From the NCBI GenBank assembly GCA_004298505.1, contig SCRO01000046.1:1-64000 (forward strand): 64,000 bases of DNA. Direction: 5' to 3'. This stretch comes from Rhodanobacter sp. (GTDB lineage Bacteria; Pseudomonadota; Gammaproteobacteria; Xanthomonadales; Rhodanobacteraceae). Below the pieces are notes generated by a model. The model was not told the origin of the DNA, made no database searches, and worked only from the letters and a program-made list of their open reading frames with translations. Both the position numbers and the translations under genes were made by a program. Below are positions 19,227 through 28,498 of this stretch, in pieces (position 1 is the first letter of the stretch; every line of letters starts with the position of its first letter).

Positions 19227-20789
19227 ATGTCAAAGCGGGCGCCGCAGGCAATGCCGACGATACGCGTGCTGCAGGTGGAGGACAGCGAGCTCGATGCAGA
19301 GCTGGTGCTGGCCGAGCTTGAGGCCGACGGTATCCCTCATGAAGTCCGCCTGGTCGACGATCGGGAGAGCTATCTCGCGGCGCTCGACGATTTCAACCCG
19401 CACATCGTGCTGTCCGATCTGAGCGTGCCAGGTTTCTCAGGCCAGCATGCGCTGGACTTGCTGCGTGCGCGGGACGAAGACCTGCCCTTCATCTTCGTTT
19501 CTGCCACGCTGGGCGAGGAGGCGGCGATCGATGCGCTGCGCCATGGCGCCACTGATTACATCCTCAAGCAGAATCCTGCCCGGCTGGCCAGCGCCGTGCG
19601 CCGTGCGCTGGCCGAAGTGGACGCGCGCAAGGCCAGTCGCCGCGCCGAAGCGGAGCTGATCCGCTCCCAGCGCTTCGAAAGTCTGGCGATGCTCGCTGGC
19701 GGGCTCAGCCACGACCTGCGCAACCTGCTGCAACCGCTGTTGCTGGCCGGCGACAGCCTGCAGGATTACCAGGATGACCCGCGCCTGGCGCGACTGGGCA
19801 AGCTGGTGCGCGACTGCGGCAAGCGCGGCCTGGACATGGTGCACTCGATGTTGTCGTTCGCGCGCGGCGCGCGGCGCGCGGAACAGGTCCGGCTGGGTGC
19901 CCTGATCAGCGCATTCGAGCTGCTGATGCAGGGCAGCGTACCGCGCTCGGTCGCGATGGAACTGGTGGTGGACGATCCCGAGCTGTCGTTCGAGGGCAAC
20001 CACACCGAGTTGCAGCAATGCCTGCTCAACCTGTGCCTGAACGCAATCCAGGCCATGCCCGACGGCGGCAAGTTGCGCATCGAGGCTGCGCAGACCGAGC
20101 TGGCACCGGACTTTTTTCTGGACGAGGAACAGCCGCGAGCGGGCCGTTACCTGCGCATCAGCGTGGTCGACGACGGCCCGGGCATGAGCCAGTCCACCCT
20201 TGAACACCTGTTCGAGCCGTTCTTCACCACCAAGGAGGCGGGTACCGGACTGGGTCTGGTTTCATGCAAGCGGATCGTTGCCAGCCATGGCGGCGTCATG
20301 CGCGTGCACAGCAAACCTGCCAACGGCACCCGCTTCGATCTGTACATTCCACTCGATGCGCTGGCCGCCGACGCGGCGTCGCTGGACGACATGGAGGGAC
20401 TGGAAGGCTGTGCCGAGCGCGTGCTGGTGGTGGTGGAGGAGGCCGGCCAGCTGTCGATCCTGGTCGATACCCTGGATGCCTGGGGCTACCAGGCCCATGC
20501 GAGCCAGAGCGGCACCGCTGCGCTGCAGTGGATCGAGGCCGGCGGCCTGCCCGACCTGGTGGTGCTCGACGCGGACATGAACCTGTTCACCGGCGTACGT
20601 ACCCTGGCCGCCTTGGTCAAGGAGGACTACCAGGGCGGCGTGATCCTGCTGGCGCGACCGGATGCGCCGCCGGACCTACACGAGTTGCCGCCGCTGGAGA
20701 AGCTGCATGTGATCGACAAACCTGTTACTACCCACGCGCTGTTGCGCGCTCTGCGCAAGTCGCTCGGGGAAGGCGATGCCAATCGCTGA
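19227..20789 (+). CDS. Hybrid histidine kinase, receiver-HisKA-ATPase-receiver
   Basis: A 520-residue cytoplasmic protein without membrane helices. The N-terminal receiver (RVLQVEDSELDAELVLAE, Asp64 in VLSDLSVPG) leads to a HisKA-like helix with His162 in GGLSHDLRNLLQPL. The ATP-binding domain has NLCLNAIQAMPDGGKL, VVDDGPGMSQ and FEPFFTTKEAGTGLGL. A C-terminal receiver-like domain keeps the Asp in LPDLVVLDADMNLFTG but has a weak acidic start (VLVVVEEAGQ). The start at 19227 has a GAGGAG site nearby and begins the receiver fold directly. It probably takes phosphate from, or modulates, the adjacent kinase/regulator pair. Confidence 0.85.
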   Translation: MSKRAPQAMPTIRVLQVEDSELDAELVLAELEADGIPHEVRLVDDRESYLAALDDFNPHIVLSDLSVPGFSGQHALDLLRARDEDLPFIFVSATLGEEAAIDALRHGATDYILKQNPARLASAVRRALAEVDARKASRRAEAELIRSQRFESLAMLAGGLSHDLRNLLQPLLLAGDSLQDYQDDPRLARLGKLVRDCGKRGLDMVHSMLSFARGARRAEQVRLGALISAFELLMQGSVPRSVAMELVVDDPELSFEGNHTELQQCLLNLCLNAIQAMPDGGKLRIEAAQTELAPDFFLDEEQPRAGRYLRISVVDDGPGMSQSTLEHLFEPFFTTKEAGTGLGLVSCKRIVASHGGVMRVHSKPANGTRFDLYIPLDALAADAASLDDMEGLEGCAERVLVVVEEAGQLSILVDTLDAWGYQAHASQSGTAALQWIEAGGLPDLVVLDADMNLFTGVRTLAALVKEDYQGGVILLARPDAPPDLHELPPLEKLHVIDKPVTTHALLRALRKSLGEGDANR

Positions 20790-20808
20790 GGGCGAGCCGG
20801 CAAATACC

Positions 20809-20936
20809 GGCGGGCAGTGCCCGCCCTACGCTGCGGCGGTTGTATGGCGGGCAGTGCCCGCCCTACGCTGCGGCGGTTGTATGGCGGGCAGTGCCCGCCC
20901 TATGGTGCGGCGATTGTAGGGCGGGCACTGCCCGCC
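20809..20936. repeat. Four 37-bp palindromic repeats
   Basis: GGCGGGCAGTGCCCGCC occurs at 20809-20825, 20846-20862 and 20883-20899. A fourth copy at 20920-20936 has the centre inverted (GGCGGGCACTGCCCGCC). The period is exactly 37 bases, with near-identical 20-base spacers (CTACGCTGCGGCGGTTGTAT; the third differs at a few positions). Each 17-base core is itself a hairpin. The array lies between the convergent hybrid kinase and pilR genes. It looks like a REP-type element that may also act as a transcript-end structure. Confidence 0.9.
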
Positions 20937-21030
20937 GGCTCTTTGGCACCGCCGCAAGCTGTGATCAAGAGACAGAGTAAAAAGGGGGAAGATGCCTAAC
21001 CGCGCGGATGAGGCAGCCCGCAGGCCACCC

Positions 21031-22425
21031 TCAGTCGATGCCGAGCTTTTTCAGCTTGTAGCGCAGCGCGCGGAAGGTGATGCCGAGTTTGCGGGCTGTC
21101 GCAGTCTTGTTGTAGCGGGATTCTTCCAGCGCCTTGACGATAGCCGTGCGTTCGATGTTGCTGATGTAGTCATCCAGCCCGCCGTCGGTGGCGGATGGAG
21201 GCGCTATCATGGGTGGCGCATGGCCGGCGGTCGGGGTCACGCTTTCAGTCGGGGCAAAACGCGCACTGCGCTGCGGCAGCATCAGGTCGGTGGCGTCGAC
21301 GCTGGCGCCGTCGCACATGGCCATCGCGCGTTCGAGGATGTTTTCCAGCTCGCGCACGTTGCCGGGGAAATCGTAGGCTTCCAGCGCTTCGCGGGCGGCC
21401 GGCGACAGCTGGCCCACGGTCTCGCCGCCTTTGCCGGCCAGCGCCTTGAGAATGAAGGCCGACAGTTGCGGTACGTCGCCGCGGCGCTCGCGCAGTGGCG
21501 GCACGCGCAGTTCGATCACGTTGATGCGGTAGAACAGATCCTGGCGGAACTGCCCCTGCTCGACCAGCTGGCCCAGGTTCTTGTGGGTGGCGGACAGGAT
21601 GCGCACGTCTACCGGGATTTCGTCGCGCCCGCCGATCGGGCGCACCGCCTTCTCCTGGATCGCGCGCAGCAGTTTCACCTGCATGTGCAGTGGCAGCTCG
21701 GCGACCTCGTCCAGGAACAGCGTGCCGCCTTGGGCGGCCTGGAACAGCCCCTCCTTGTCGGCGCTGGCGCCAGTGAAGCTGCCCTTGCGATGGCCGAAGA
21801 ACTCGCTTTCCATCAGCTCGGAAGGAATCGCGCCGCAGTTGACCGGCATGAACGGTCCGCTGGCACGCGGCCCCTGCTCGTGGATCAGCCGGGCGACCAG
21901 TTCCTTGCCGACGCCGGACTCGCCGGCGATGTATACCGGCGCCTGGTTGCGCGCGAGCTTGGTGATGGTGGCGCGCACCTGCTGCATGACCGCCGAGTCG
22001 CCGATCAGGCGGGAGCTGGTTTCGCCGGCCTTGGCAGCGCCGCCGTCGCGCTTTTCCTCGGCCAGTCGCAGCGCGGTGCGTACCAGCCCGCGCAACATCT
22101 GGATGTCGACCGGCTTGGACACGAAATCAAACGCTCCGGCCTTCAGTGCGTTCACCGCAGCATCGACATTGCCGTAAGCGGTGATCATCGCCACCGGGGT
22201 ATCCGGGCAGGTCTGGGCGATCAGCTCGATGATTTCCTGGCCGTTGCCGTCGGGCAGGCGCATGTCGGTGAAGCACAGGTCGTAGGTGTTTTCGGTCAGC
22301 GCGCGGCGCGCCTCACCCACAGTGCCGACCGCTTCGACCCGCAGGTCCATCCGCCCCAAGGTGATGGTCAGCAGTTCGCGGATGTCTCGTTCGTCGTCGA
22401 TGACCAGGACGGTTTGTGGGCTCAT
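21031..22425 (-). CDS. pilR: Sigma-54-dependent response regulator PilR
   Basis: A 464-residue NtrC-type activator. The receiver has Asp54 in DLCFTDMRLPDG. The AAA+ domain carries Walker A GESGVGKE, the sigma-54 contact loop as GSFTGA (usually GAFTGA), the Walker B region GTLFLDEVAELPLHMQVKLL and GNVRELENILERA. The C-terminal Fis-type helix-turn-helix (YNKTATARKLGITFRALRYK) binds DNA. In Pseudomonas and Xanthomonas PilR activates pilA, the type IV pilin gene, with RNA polymerase sigma-54. The kinase gene pilS lies just upstream on the same strand. The only oddity is Ser instead of Ala in the GAFTGA loop. Confidence 0.92.
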   Translation of the reverse strand: MSPQTVLVIDDERDIRELLTITLGRMDLRVEAVGTVGEARRALTENTYDLCFTDMRLPDGNGQEIIELIAQTCPDTPVAMITAYGNVDAAVNALKAGAFDFVSKPVDIQMLRGLVRTALRLAEEKRDGGAAKAGETSSRLIGDSAVMQQVRATITKLARNQAPVYIAGESGVGKELVARLIHEQGPRASGPFMPVNCGAIPSELMESEFFGHRKGSFTGASADKEGLFQAAQGGTLFLDEVAELPLHMQVKLLRAIQEKAVRPIGGRDEIPVDVRILSATHKNLGQLVEQGQFRQDLFYRINVIELRVPPLRERRGDVPQLSAFILKALAGKGGETVGQLSPAAREALEAYDFPGNVRELENILERAMAMCDGASVDATDLMLPQRSARFAPTESVTPTAGHAPPMIAPPSATDGGLDDYISNIERTAIVKALEESRYNKTATARKLGITFRALRYKLKKLGID

Positions 22426-22548
22426 GGCGCGACGCGTGGGAAAGTGATGCCCTTGAGAATACCTGCGGGTGCGGGCAAGAGCAAAGTGTGCGATGGGCGC
22501 GGCCTCGTGCGGTCATGCTGTCGGATCCCATGACGCGGCACGCGAGGG

Positions 22549-24192
22549 TCATTCATTGATATCATCTTCGCCGGTGCGCTTGCGCATCTGTGCCGGCGTC
22601 AGCGTCAGTCGGAAGCAACTGCCGCCACCGGCCACGCGCACGTATTCCAGCGCGGCCTGGTTGGCCTCGCTCATCTGGCGTGCCAGGTACAGGCCGAGGC
22701 CAGTGCCGTATTCGTGGGTGGTGTAGAACGGTTCGAAGATCTGCGCCGCCACCTTCGGTACGATGCCAGGGCCACGGTCGATCACCTCGAGGATCGGCAC
22801 GCCGTGCTCGCCCTGACGGGCGACCACCATCACCCGGGCCGGTTCGCCCGGCAAGCGGCCGTAGCGCAGGGCGTTCTGCACCAGGTTCCAGACGACCTGC
22901 TGCAGCTGTTGCGGATCGGCCAGCGCCGCCATCGCTACGGTGCCGGTGGCGATTGCGCGCAGCGAATCCACACCCAGATCGTTACCCTGACTGTACTCCG
23001 CGACGAAGTCCTGCACCCAGTGGCCCAGGTCCAGCGTCTCGGGGCGCGAGCGCTCGCGGCGCGACAGCTGCAGGATGTTCTCGATGATCTCGTTGAGCCG
23101 GATGCAGTGGTTGTTGATGATCTCGACCATGCGCTGGTCGGTGCTGTCCATGGTCCTGGACTCGGCCAGCAACTGGGCCGAATAGCGGATCGCTGCCAGC
23201 GGGTTGCGGATCTCGTGGGCGATCGAGGCCGACAGCCGGCCTAGTGAGGTCAGCGTGAGTTCCTCGGCGCGTCGCGACACCAGCGAGGTGTCGTCCAGGA
23301 AGATCAGTACGTGCGAGTCGTCGTTCGGCGCCAGCCGGGTGAAGCGCGGCACCACCTCGGGCACGCCGTCGGCGAGCTGGGTGGCGGTCTCATCCAGCTT
23401 GCCGGAGGTCATCCAATGGTACAGCCGGCGCGACAGCTCGGGCGCCAGCTGGCCCAGGTCGCGCTGGTCGGCGCCGGGGTTGCCCAGCAGCATCCAGGCC
23501 GATTCGTTGATCTGGTGGATGCGGTTGGCATCGTCGACCAGCAGCACGCCGGTCTTCATGCGGCGGATGATCAACTCGTTGATTTGCGACAAATTGACCA
23601 GGTCGGTGCTGCGTTGTTCGGCCAGCGCCTCGGTCGCGCGTAATTGCTGGCCGAGCACACTGCACAGGGCGGTGGTGGCGAAGTAGGCCAGGCCGAACAG
23701 GGCGCCCTCCAGCAGATCGCGATCACCCGGATGGGCAGCAAGAGACCAGCCGAAGAAGGAAATCCCGAGTATGCCCAGCGTAGCCAGCGCGGCAAAGAAC
23801 CCGGACAGGCGCAGCGGCAGGATCAGCGCGCCGGCGCAGAGGTTCACGGCCAACATCATCGCGATCCCGATGCGTGCATCGCGCATCGATGCGATCGCCA
23901 TCATCGCCGCGGCGATGTCAACCACCAGCGTCACCCCCACCGCCATGCGCACGTGGGCCATGCTGCGCCGGTTGAGCAGCAACGCCGCCAGCGCGAAAAC
24001 CAGGTAAGTCGTAGCCAGCGTGCGCGCAAAGCCTGGCGCGGACAGTTGCGGCCAGCCTATGCCGCCCGGGCCGAACGCCAGGCCGACATACACCAGGGAC
24101 TGCACCAGCCGGAATATATTGAGGAATGACAGCTCGTGGTGGATCGTTGCCGTACCTGCGCGCGGATCTATGAGCAATGCTGGACTGGACAC
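22549..24192 (-). CDS. pilS: Membrane sensor kinase PilS
   Basis: A 547-residue kinase partner of PilR. The N-terminal part has six hydrophobic helices (for example FARTLATTYLVFALAALLLN and IGIAMMLAVNLCAGALIL), then a PAS domain (LINELII-like region to IFLDDTS). His in LSASIAHEIRNPLAAIRY is the phosphorylation site, and the ATPase motifs are NLVQNALRYG, VIDRGPGIV and YTTHEYGTGLGLYLAR. I chose the GTG at 24192, which gives the usual length. The ATG at 24321 adds 43 residues unlike the family. In pseudomonads PilS senses pilin in the membrane. The 123 bases before pilR may hold its start signals. Confidence 0.88.
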   Translation of the reverse strand: MSSPALLIDPRAGTATIHHELSFLNIFRLVQSLVYVGLAFGPGGIGWPQLSAPGFARTLATTYLVFALAALLLNRRSMAHVRMAVGVTLVVDIAAAMMAIASMRDARIGIAMMLAVNLCAGALILPLRLSGFFAALATLGILGISFFGWSLAAHPGDRDLLEGALFGLAYFATTALCSVLGQQLRATEALAEQRSTDLVNLSQINELIIRRMKTGVLLVDDANRIHQINESAWMLLGNPGADQRDLGQLAPELSRRLYHWMTSGKLDETATQLADGVPEVVPRFTRLAPNDDSHVLIFLDDTSLVSRRAEELTLTSLGRLSASIAHEIRNPLAAIRYSAQLLAESRTMDSTDQRMVEIINNHCIRLNEIIENILQLSRRERSRPETLDLGHWVQDFVAEYSQGNDLGVDSLRAIATGTVAMAALADPQQLQQVVWNLVQNALRYGRLPGEPARVMVVARQGEHGVPILEVIDRGPGIVPKVAAQIFEPFYTTHEYGTGLGLYLARQMSEANQAALEYVRVAGGGSCFRLTLTPAQMRKRTGEDDINE

Positions 24193-24488
24193 GTGGCGGA
24201 TGATTCCAAGGCGGTTGCGGGCGAGTATATGACGGGCGGGCGGGCCGGTTGTGGCGCTGCGGTGGCCCCGGGCCGCATGAAACCGCCCTGCGCGGGCTAT
24301 CTGACAGGACACCCTTTCCATTGCGGCCCGCTTCCGCGAAAATAGGCGGCCGTATGGTGCGGCTCAGCCCGTGTCTGCTCGGCTATGCCGTGTCCCGGCA
24401 GCGCGTCATGCCACCGTCCGACTCTCTTGACCCACGCCCGGTTTCGCGCGTGCGGCCGTCACGTTTCTCCATTCGCTCGAGGTATCGA

Positions 24489-25649
24489 ATGAATTTTCAC
24501 GAATACCAAGCCAAAGAACTGTTCGCGCAGTACGGTATCGCCGTGCCCCCGGGCAAGGTCGCCAACTCCCCCGACACCGCTGTCGATGCCGCCAAGGCGC
24601 TCGGCGGCTCGCAATGGATGGTCAAGGCGCAGATCCACGCCGGTGGCCGCGGCAAGTCCGGCGGCGTCAAGTTCTGTCGCAGCTTCGACGATGTGCACGC
24701 CGCCGCCAAGGACATGCTCGGCACCAACATGGAAACCTACCAGTCCGCCGGCCGCGCGCTGCCAGTGAACCTGGTGCTGGTGACCGACGCCGCCAACATC
24801 GCCCGCGAGCTGTACCTGTCGATCCTGGTCGACCGCGACTCCAAGGCCATTTCGTTCATCGCCTCCAAGCACGGCGGCGTGGACATCGAGCAGGTCGCCA
24901 AAGAAACGCCCGAGGATATCCACACCATCGTGGTCGACTTCGTCGAAGGCTTGCAGCCCTACCAGTGCCGCCAGCTCGGCTTCGCAATGGACCTGACCGC
25001 CAAGCAGGTCAACCAGCTGACGAAGATCATGCTGGGCCTGTACAAGCTATTCAACGAAAAGGACCTGTCGCTGGTCGAGCTGAACCCGCTGGCCGTGCTC
25101 GAAGATGGCAGCCTGGCCGCGCTCGACGGCAAGGTCAACTCCGATGACAACGCCGAGTACCGTCACCCGGATCTGGCCGCGATGCGTGACCTGACCCAGG
25201 AAGACGCGGCCGAAGCCGCCGCGGTGAAATACAACCTCAACTACGTGACGATGGACGGCTCGATCGGCTGCATGGTCAACGGTGCTGGCCTGGCGATGGC
25301 CACCATGGACGTGATCAAGCTGGCAGGCGGCGAGCCGGCCAACTTCCTCGACGTCGGCGGCGGCGCCACCAAGGAGCGCGTGACCGAGGCGTTCAAGCTG
25401 ATCCTGTCCTCGGACAAGGTCAACTGCATCCTGGTCAACATCTTCGGCGGCATCGTGCGCTGCGACCTGATCGCCGAGGGCATCATCGCGGCGGTCAAGG
25501 AAGTGGGCCTGAAGATTCCCGTGGTGGTGCGCCTGCAGGGCACCAATGTCGATCAGGGTCGCGCGCTGCTGGCCAACTCCGGTCTGGCCATCACGCCGGC
25601 AGATGATCTCAACGACGCGGCGCAGAAAGCCGTGGCTGCGGCCCACTAA
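24489..25649 (+). CDS. sucC: Succinyl-CoA synthetase beta subunit (ADP-forming)
   Basis: A 386-residue ATP-grasp subunit of the TCA-cycle enzyme converting succinyl-CoA, ADP and phosphate to succinate, CoA and ATP. Typical segments are [33 protein letters not shown] (nucleotide site), [52 protein letters not shown] and [12 protein letters not shown]. The length matches E. coli SucC (388). The start at 24489 begins the family sequence exactly, although the frame is open upstream. sucD follows after a 110-base spacer filled by an inverted repeat. The 296 bases upstream must hold the promoter, which I cannot assign firmly. Confidence 0.97.
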   Translation: MNFHEYQAKELFAQYGIAVPPGKVANSPDTAVDAAKALGGSQWMVKAQIHAGGRGKSGGVKFCRSFDDVHAAAKDMLGTNMETYQSAGRALPVNLVLVTDAANIARELYLSILVDRDSKAISFIASKHGGVDIEQVAKETPEDIHTIVVDFVEGLQPYQCRQLGFAMDLTAKQVNQLTKIMLGLYKLFNEKDLSLVELNPLAVLEDGSLAALDGKVNSDDNAEYRHPDLAAMRDLTQEDAAEAAAVKYNLNYVTMDGSIGCMVNGAGLAMATMDVIKLAGGEPANFLDVGGGATKERVTEAFKLILSSDKVNCILVNIFGGIVRCDLIAEGIIAAVKEVGLKIPVVVRLQGTNVDQGRALLANSGLAITPADDLNDAAQKAVAAAH

Positions 25650-25655
25650 CCACCG

Positions 25656-25740
25656 GTAGGAGCCTGCTCGCGGGCGATGCTTTTGATTTGATTTTCGACG
25701 TGCATCACAGCAAGAGCATCGCCCGCAAGCGGGCTCCTAC
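25656..25740. repeat. Long inverted repeat between sucC and sucD
   Basis: GTAGGAGCCTGCTCGCGGGC at 25656 onward is complemented by GCCCGCAAGCGGGCTCCTAC ending at 25740; the arms extend further (ATGCTTTT/AAGAGCAT). The result is an 85-base imperfect hairpin with a short AT-rich loop. It fills most of the sucC-sucD spacer. GTAGGAGCCCGC-type elements are common extragenic repeats in xanthomonads. It may stabilise the sucC message or lower sucD expression. A half-site GGGCTCCTAC recurs at 48311 upstream of ruvB. Confidence 0.85.
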
Positions 25741-25759
25741 GCGATCCAAGGATATTTTC

Positions 25760-26632
<873 letters not shown>

Positions 26633-26655
26633 GCGTTTGCTGCAGGTAAGAAGCG

Positions 26656-26684
26656 AAGGCCGCGCGTTTGCGTGGCCTTTTGCT
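26656..26684 (+). terminator. Intrinsic terminator after sucD
   Basis: AAGGCCGCG and CGTGGCCTT pair around a short loop and are followed by TTGCTTT. The hairpin lies 24 bases after the sucD stop. Confidence 0.7.
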
Positions 26685-26765
26685 TTGTGTGTGGGGGCAT
26701 AGCCCTTGACTCTGCCCGATTGAATTACCATTCCTCGTTTACCCCTCCCAGGAACACCTTCCGCC

Positions 26766-28448
26766 ATGGCAAAGCTGCGTCTGGCATTGGCCCAACATGA
26801 TTTTCCGGTCGGCGCCGTGGCGGCGAATGCTGCCAAGGTCGCTGGCCTGATCACTCAGGCGCGCAGCGATGGCGCCGGGCTGGTGGTGTTTCCCGAGCTG
26901 ACCCTCAGCGGCTACCCGCCGGAGGACTTGTTGCTGCGTCCGAGCTTCCTGGCTGCCTGTGACGATCAACTGCAGTCATTGGCCGCGCAGACCCACGGCA
27001 TCGCCGCCCTGGTCGGCCATCCGCACAGCGAAGGTGAGGTATTCAATGCAGTCAGCCTGCTGCGCGATGGACGCATCGAGACCACCGCGCACAAGCAGGC
27101 GCTGCCAAACTACGGCGTGTTCGACGACAAACGCTATTTTCGACCCGGTCACGCGTCGGTCACGGCGGTGATCGAGGGTGTCCGCGTCGGCCTGCTGATC
27201 TGTGAGGATGTGTGGGAGCCGGAGCCGGTGGCGCGGGCTGCGACAGCCGGGGCGCAGTTGATCGTGGTAATCAACGCCTCGCCGTGGGACGAGCACAAAC
27301 AAGGCGAACGCGAGGCCGTGCTGCAGGCGCGGGCGCGCGAAAGCGGTTGCGCGATCGCCTACCTCAATCTGGTCGGCGGCCAGGACGAGGTGGTCTACGA
27401 CGGCGGCTCTACCCTGGTCAATGGTGATGGCTCGATCGTCGCGCGCGCGCCGGCCTTCGTCGATGCGCTGCTGTGGGCCACGTTCGATCCGGACACGCGC
27501 ACGCTGCAGGCGCAAGCCTGGCCGGTGCCTGTCGATGCCTCGCGCGCGGCGGTGCTGTACGCCGCACTGGTCCGCGGCACCCGCGATTACATCGACAAGA
27601 ACGGCTTTCCCGGCGTGCTGCTCGGTCTGTCCGGTGGTATCGATTCGGCGCTGACCCTGGCGTTGGCGGTGGACGCACTGGGCCCCGATCGCGTTACCGC
27701 GGTGATGCTGCCTACTCGCTACACCTCGGCGCTGTCGCTGGATGGCGCGCGCGTGCAGGCCGAACGGCTGGGCGTGGACTACCACGTCATCGATATCGAA
27801 CCGACGGTCGATGCGTTCATTAGCGCATTGACGCCGGCCTTCGCCGGCAAGGCCAGCGACACCACCGAGGAAAACCTGCAGTCGCGTACTCGTGGCGTAA
27901 TGCTGATGGCGCTGTCCAACAAGCACCGCATGTTGCTGCTGGCTACTGGCAACAAGAGTGAAATGGCGGTGGGCTATTGCACGCTGTATGGCGACATGTG
28001 CGGGGCGTACGCGCCGCTGAAGGACGTCTACAAGACCGCGGTCTACCAATTGGCGCGCTGGCGTAATGCGGTCGGGAATGGAGAATGGGGAATGGGGAAT
28101 CGCTTGGGCGCCCCTGACCTCCGTACTTCGATTTCCGACTCCCGATCCCCGATTCCCGTGGAGGTCATCGAACGGCCGCCCTCGGCGGAACTGCGCGAAA
28201 ACCAGACCGACCAGGATTCGTTACCGCCGTATGCCGAACTTGACGGCATTCTGCAACGCTTCATCGAGGGCGAGCAATCCCAGGCCGAGATCGCGGCTCA
28301 AGGGTTCGCACCTGATACCGTGCGCCTGGTGGTGCGGTTGGTACTACTGAACGAGTTCAAGCGCCGTCAGTCGGCGCCGGGCCCGCGCGTGACCACCCGT
28401 GCATTCGGCCGCGAACGACGCTACCCCATTACTTCCGGCTGGCACTGA
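26766..28448 (+). CDS. nadE: Glutamine-dependent NAD+ synthetase with repeat-derived insertion
   Basis: A 560-residue two-domain enzyme. The N-terminal nitrilase-like glutaminase has Glu in VFPELTLSGYPPED, Lys in HKQALPNYGVFD and Cys in VGLLICEDVW. The C-terminal synthetase has the ATP loop LGLSGGIDSALTLAL and the segments LATGNKSEMAVGYCTLYGDM and RPPSAELRENQTDQDSLPPY. It amidates nicotinic acid adenine dinucleotide to NAD+. An in-frame segment of about 28 codons (28073-28157) between YQLARWRN and PVEVIERPPS is made of tandem GGGAATG-like and CCCGATT-like units and is absent from the family as I know it. It probably forms a surface loop. Confidence 0.93.
   Translation: MAKLRLALAQHDFPVGAVAANAAKVAGLITQARSDGAGLVVFPELTLSGYPPEDLLLRPSFLAACDDQLQSLAAQTHGIAALVGHPHSEGEVFNAVSLLRDGRIETTAHKQALPNYGVFDDKRYFRPGHASVTAVIEGVRVGLLICEDVWEPEPVARAATAGAQLIVVINASPWDEHKQGEREAVLQARARESGCAIAYLNLVGGQDEVVYDGGSTLVNGDGSIVARAPAFVDALLWATFDPDTRTLQAQAWPVPVDASRAAVLYAALVRGTRDYIDKNGFPGVLLGLSGGIDSALTLALAVDALGPDRVTAVMLPTRYTSALSLDGARVQAERLGVDYHVIDIEPTVDAFISALTPAFAGKASDTTEENLQSRTRGVMLMALSNKHRMLLLATGNKSEMAVGYCTLYGDMCGAYAPLKDVYKTAVYQLARWRNAVGNGEWGMGNRLGAPDLRTSISDSRSPIPVEVIERPPSAELRENQTDQDSLPPYAELDGILQRFIEGEQSQAEIAAQGFAPDTVRLVVRLVLLNEFKRRQSAPGPRVTTRAFGRERRYPITSGWH
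28073..28157. repeat. Inverted tandem-unit repeat inside nadE
   Basis: The left arm is GGGAATGGAGAATGGGGAAT running to CGC near 28102. The right arm, from 28129, is CGATTTCCGACTCCCGATCC running to GATTCCC. The arms are imperfect inverted copies of a roughly 7-base unit around a 27-base centre. The 85-base element keeps the nadE frame open. Related elements lie at the aspS end, upstream of pgeF and across the ruvC start. Confidence 0.75.
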
Positions 28449-28450
28449 GT

Positions 28451-28476
28451 GTGCCTGCCGCGAAAGGCACGCTTTT
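28451..28476 (+). terminator. Weak intrinsic terminator after nadE
   Basis: GTGCCT and AGGCAC pair around an 8-base loop and are followed by GCTTTT, directly after the nadE stop and before the convergent bamD end. Confidence 0.5.
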
Positions 28477-28498
28477 GCGAATTCCGAATCCCGAAAAA

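Noticed and set aside
20809..20936. CRISPR array
   Set aside because: The spacers between the palindromes are nearly identical to each other, so these are tandem copies of one 37-base unit, not repeats with unique spacers. No cas gene is present.
22549..24321. Longer PilS start at the ATG at 24321
   Set aside because: The extra 43 residues are Arg/Ala-rich and unlike PilS N-termini; a GTG at 24192 gives the expected length.
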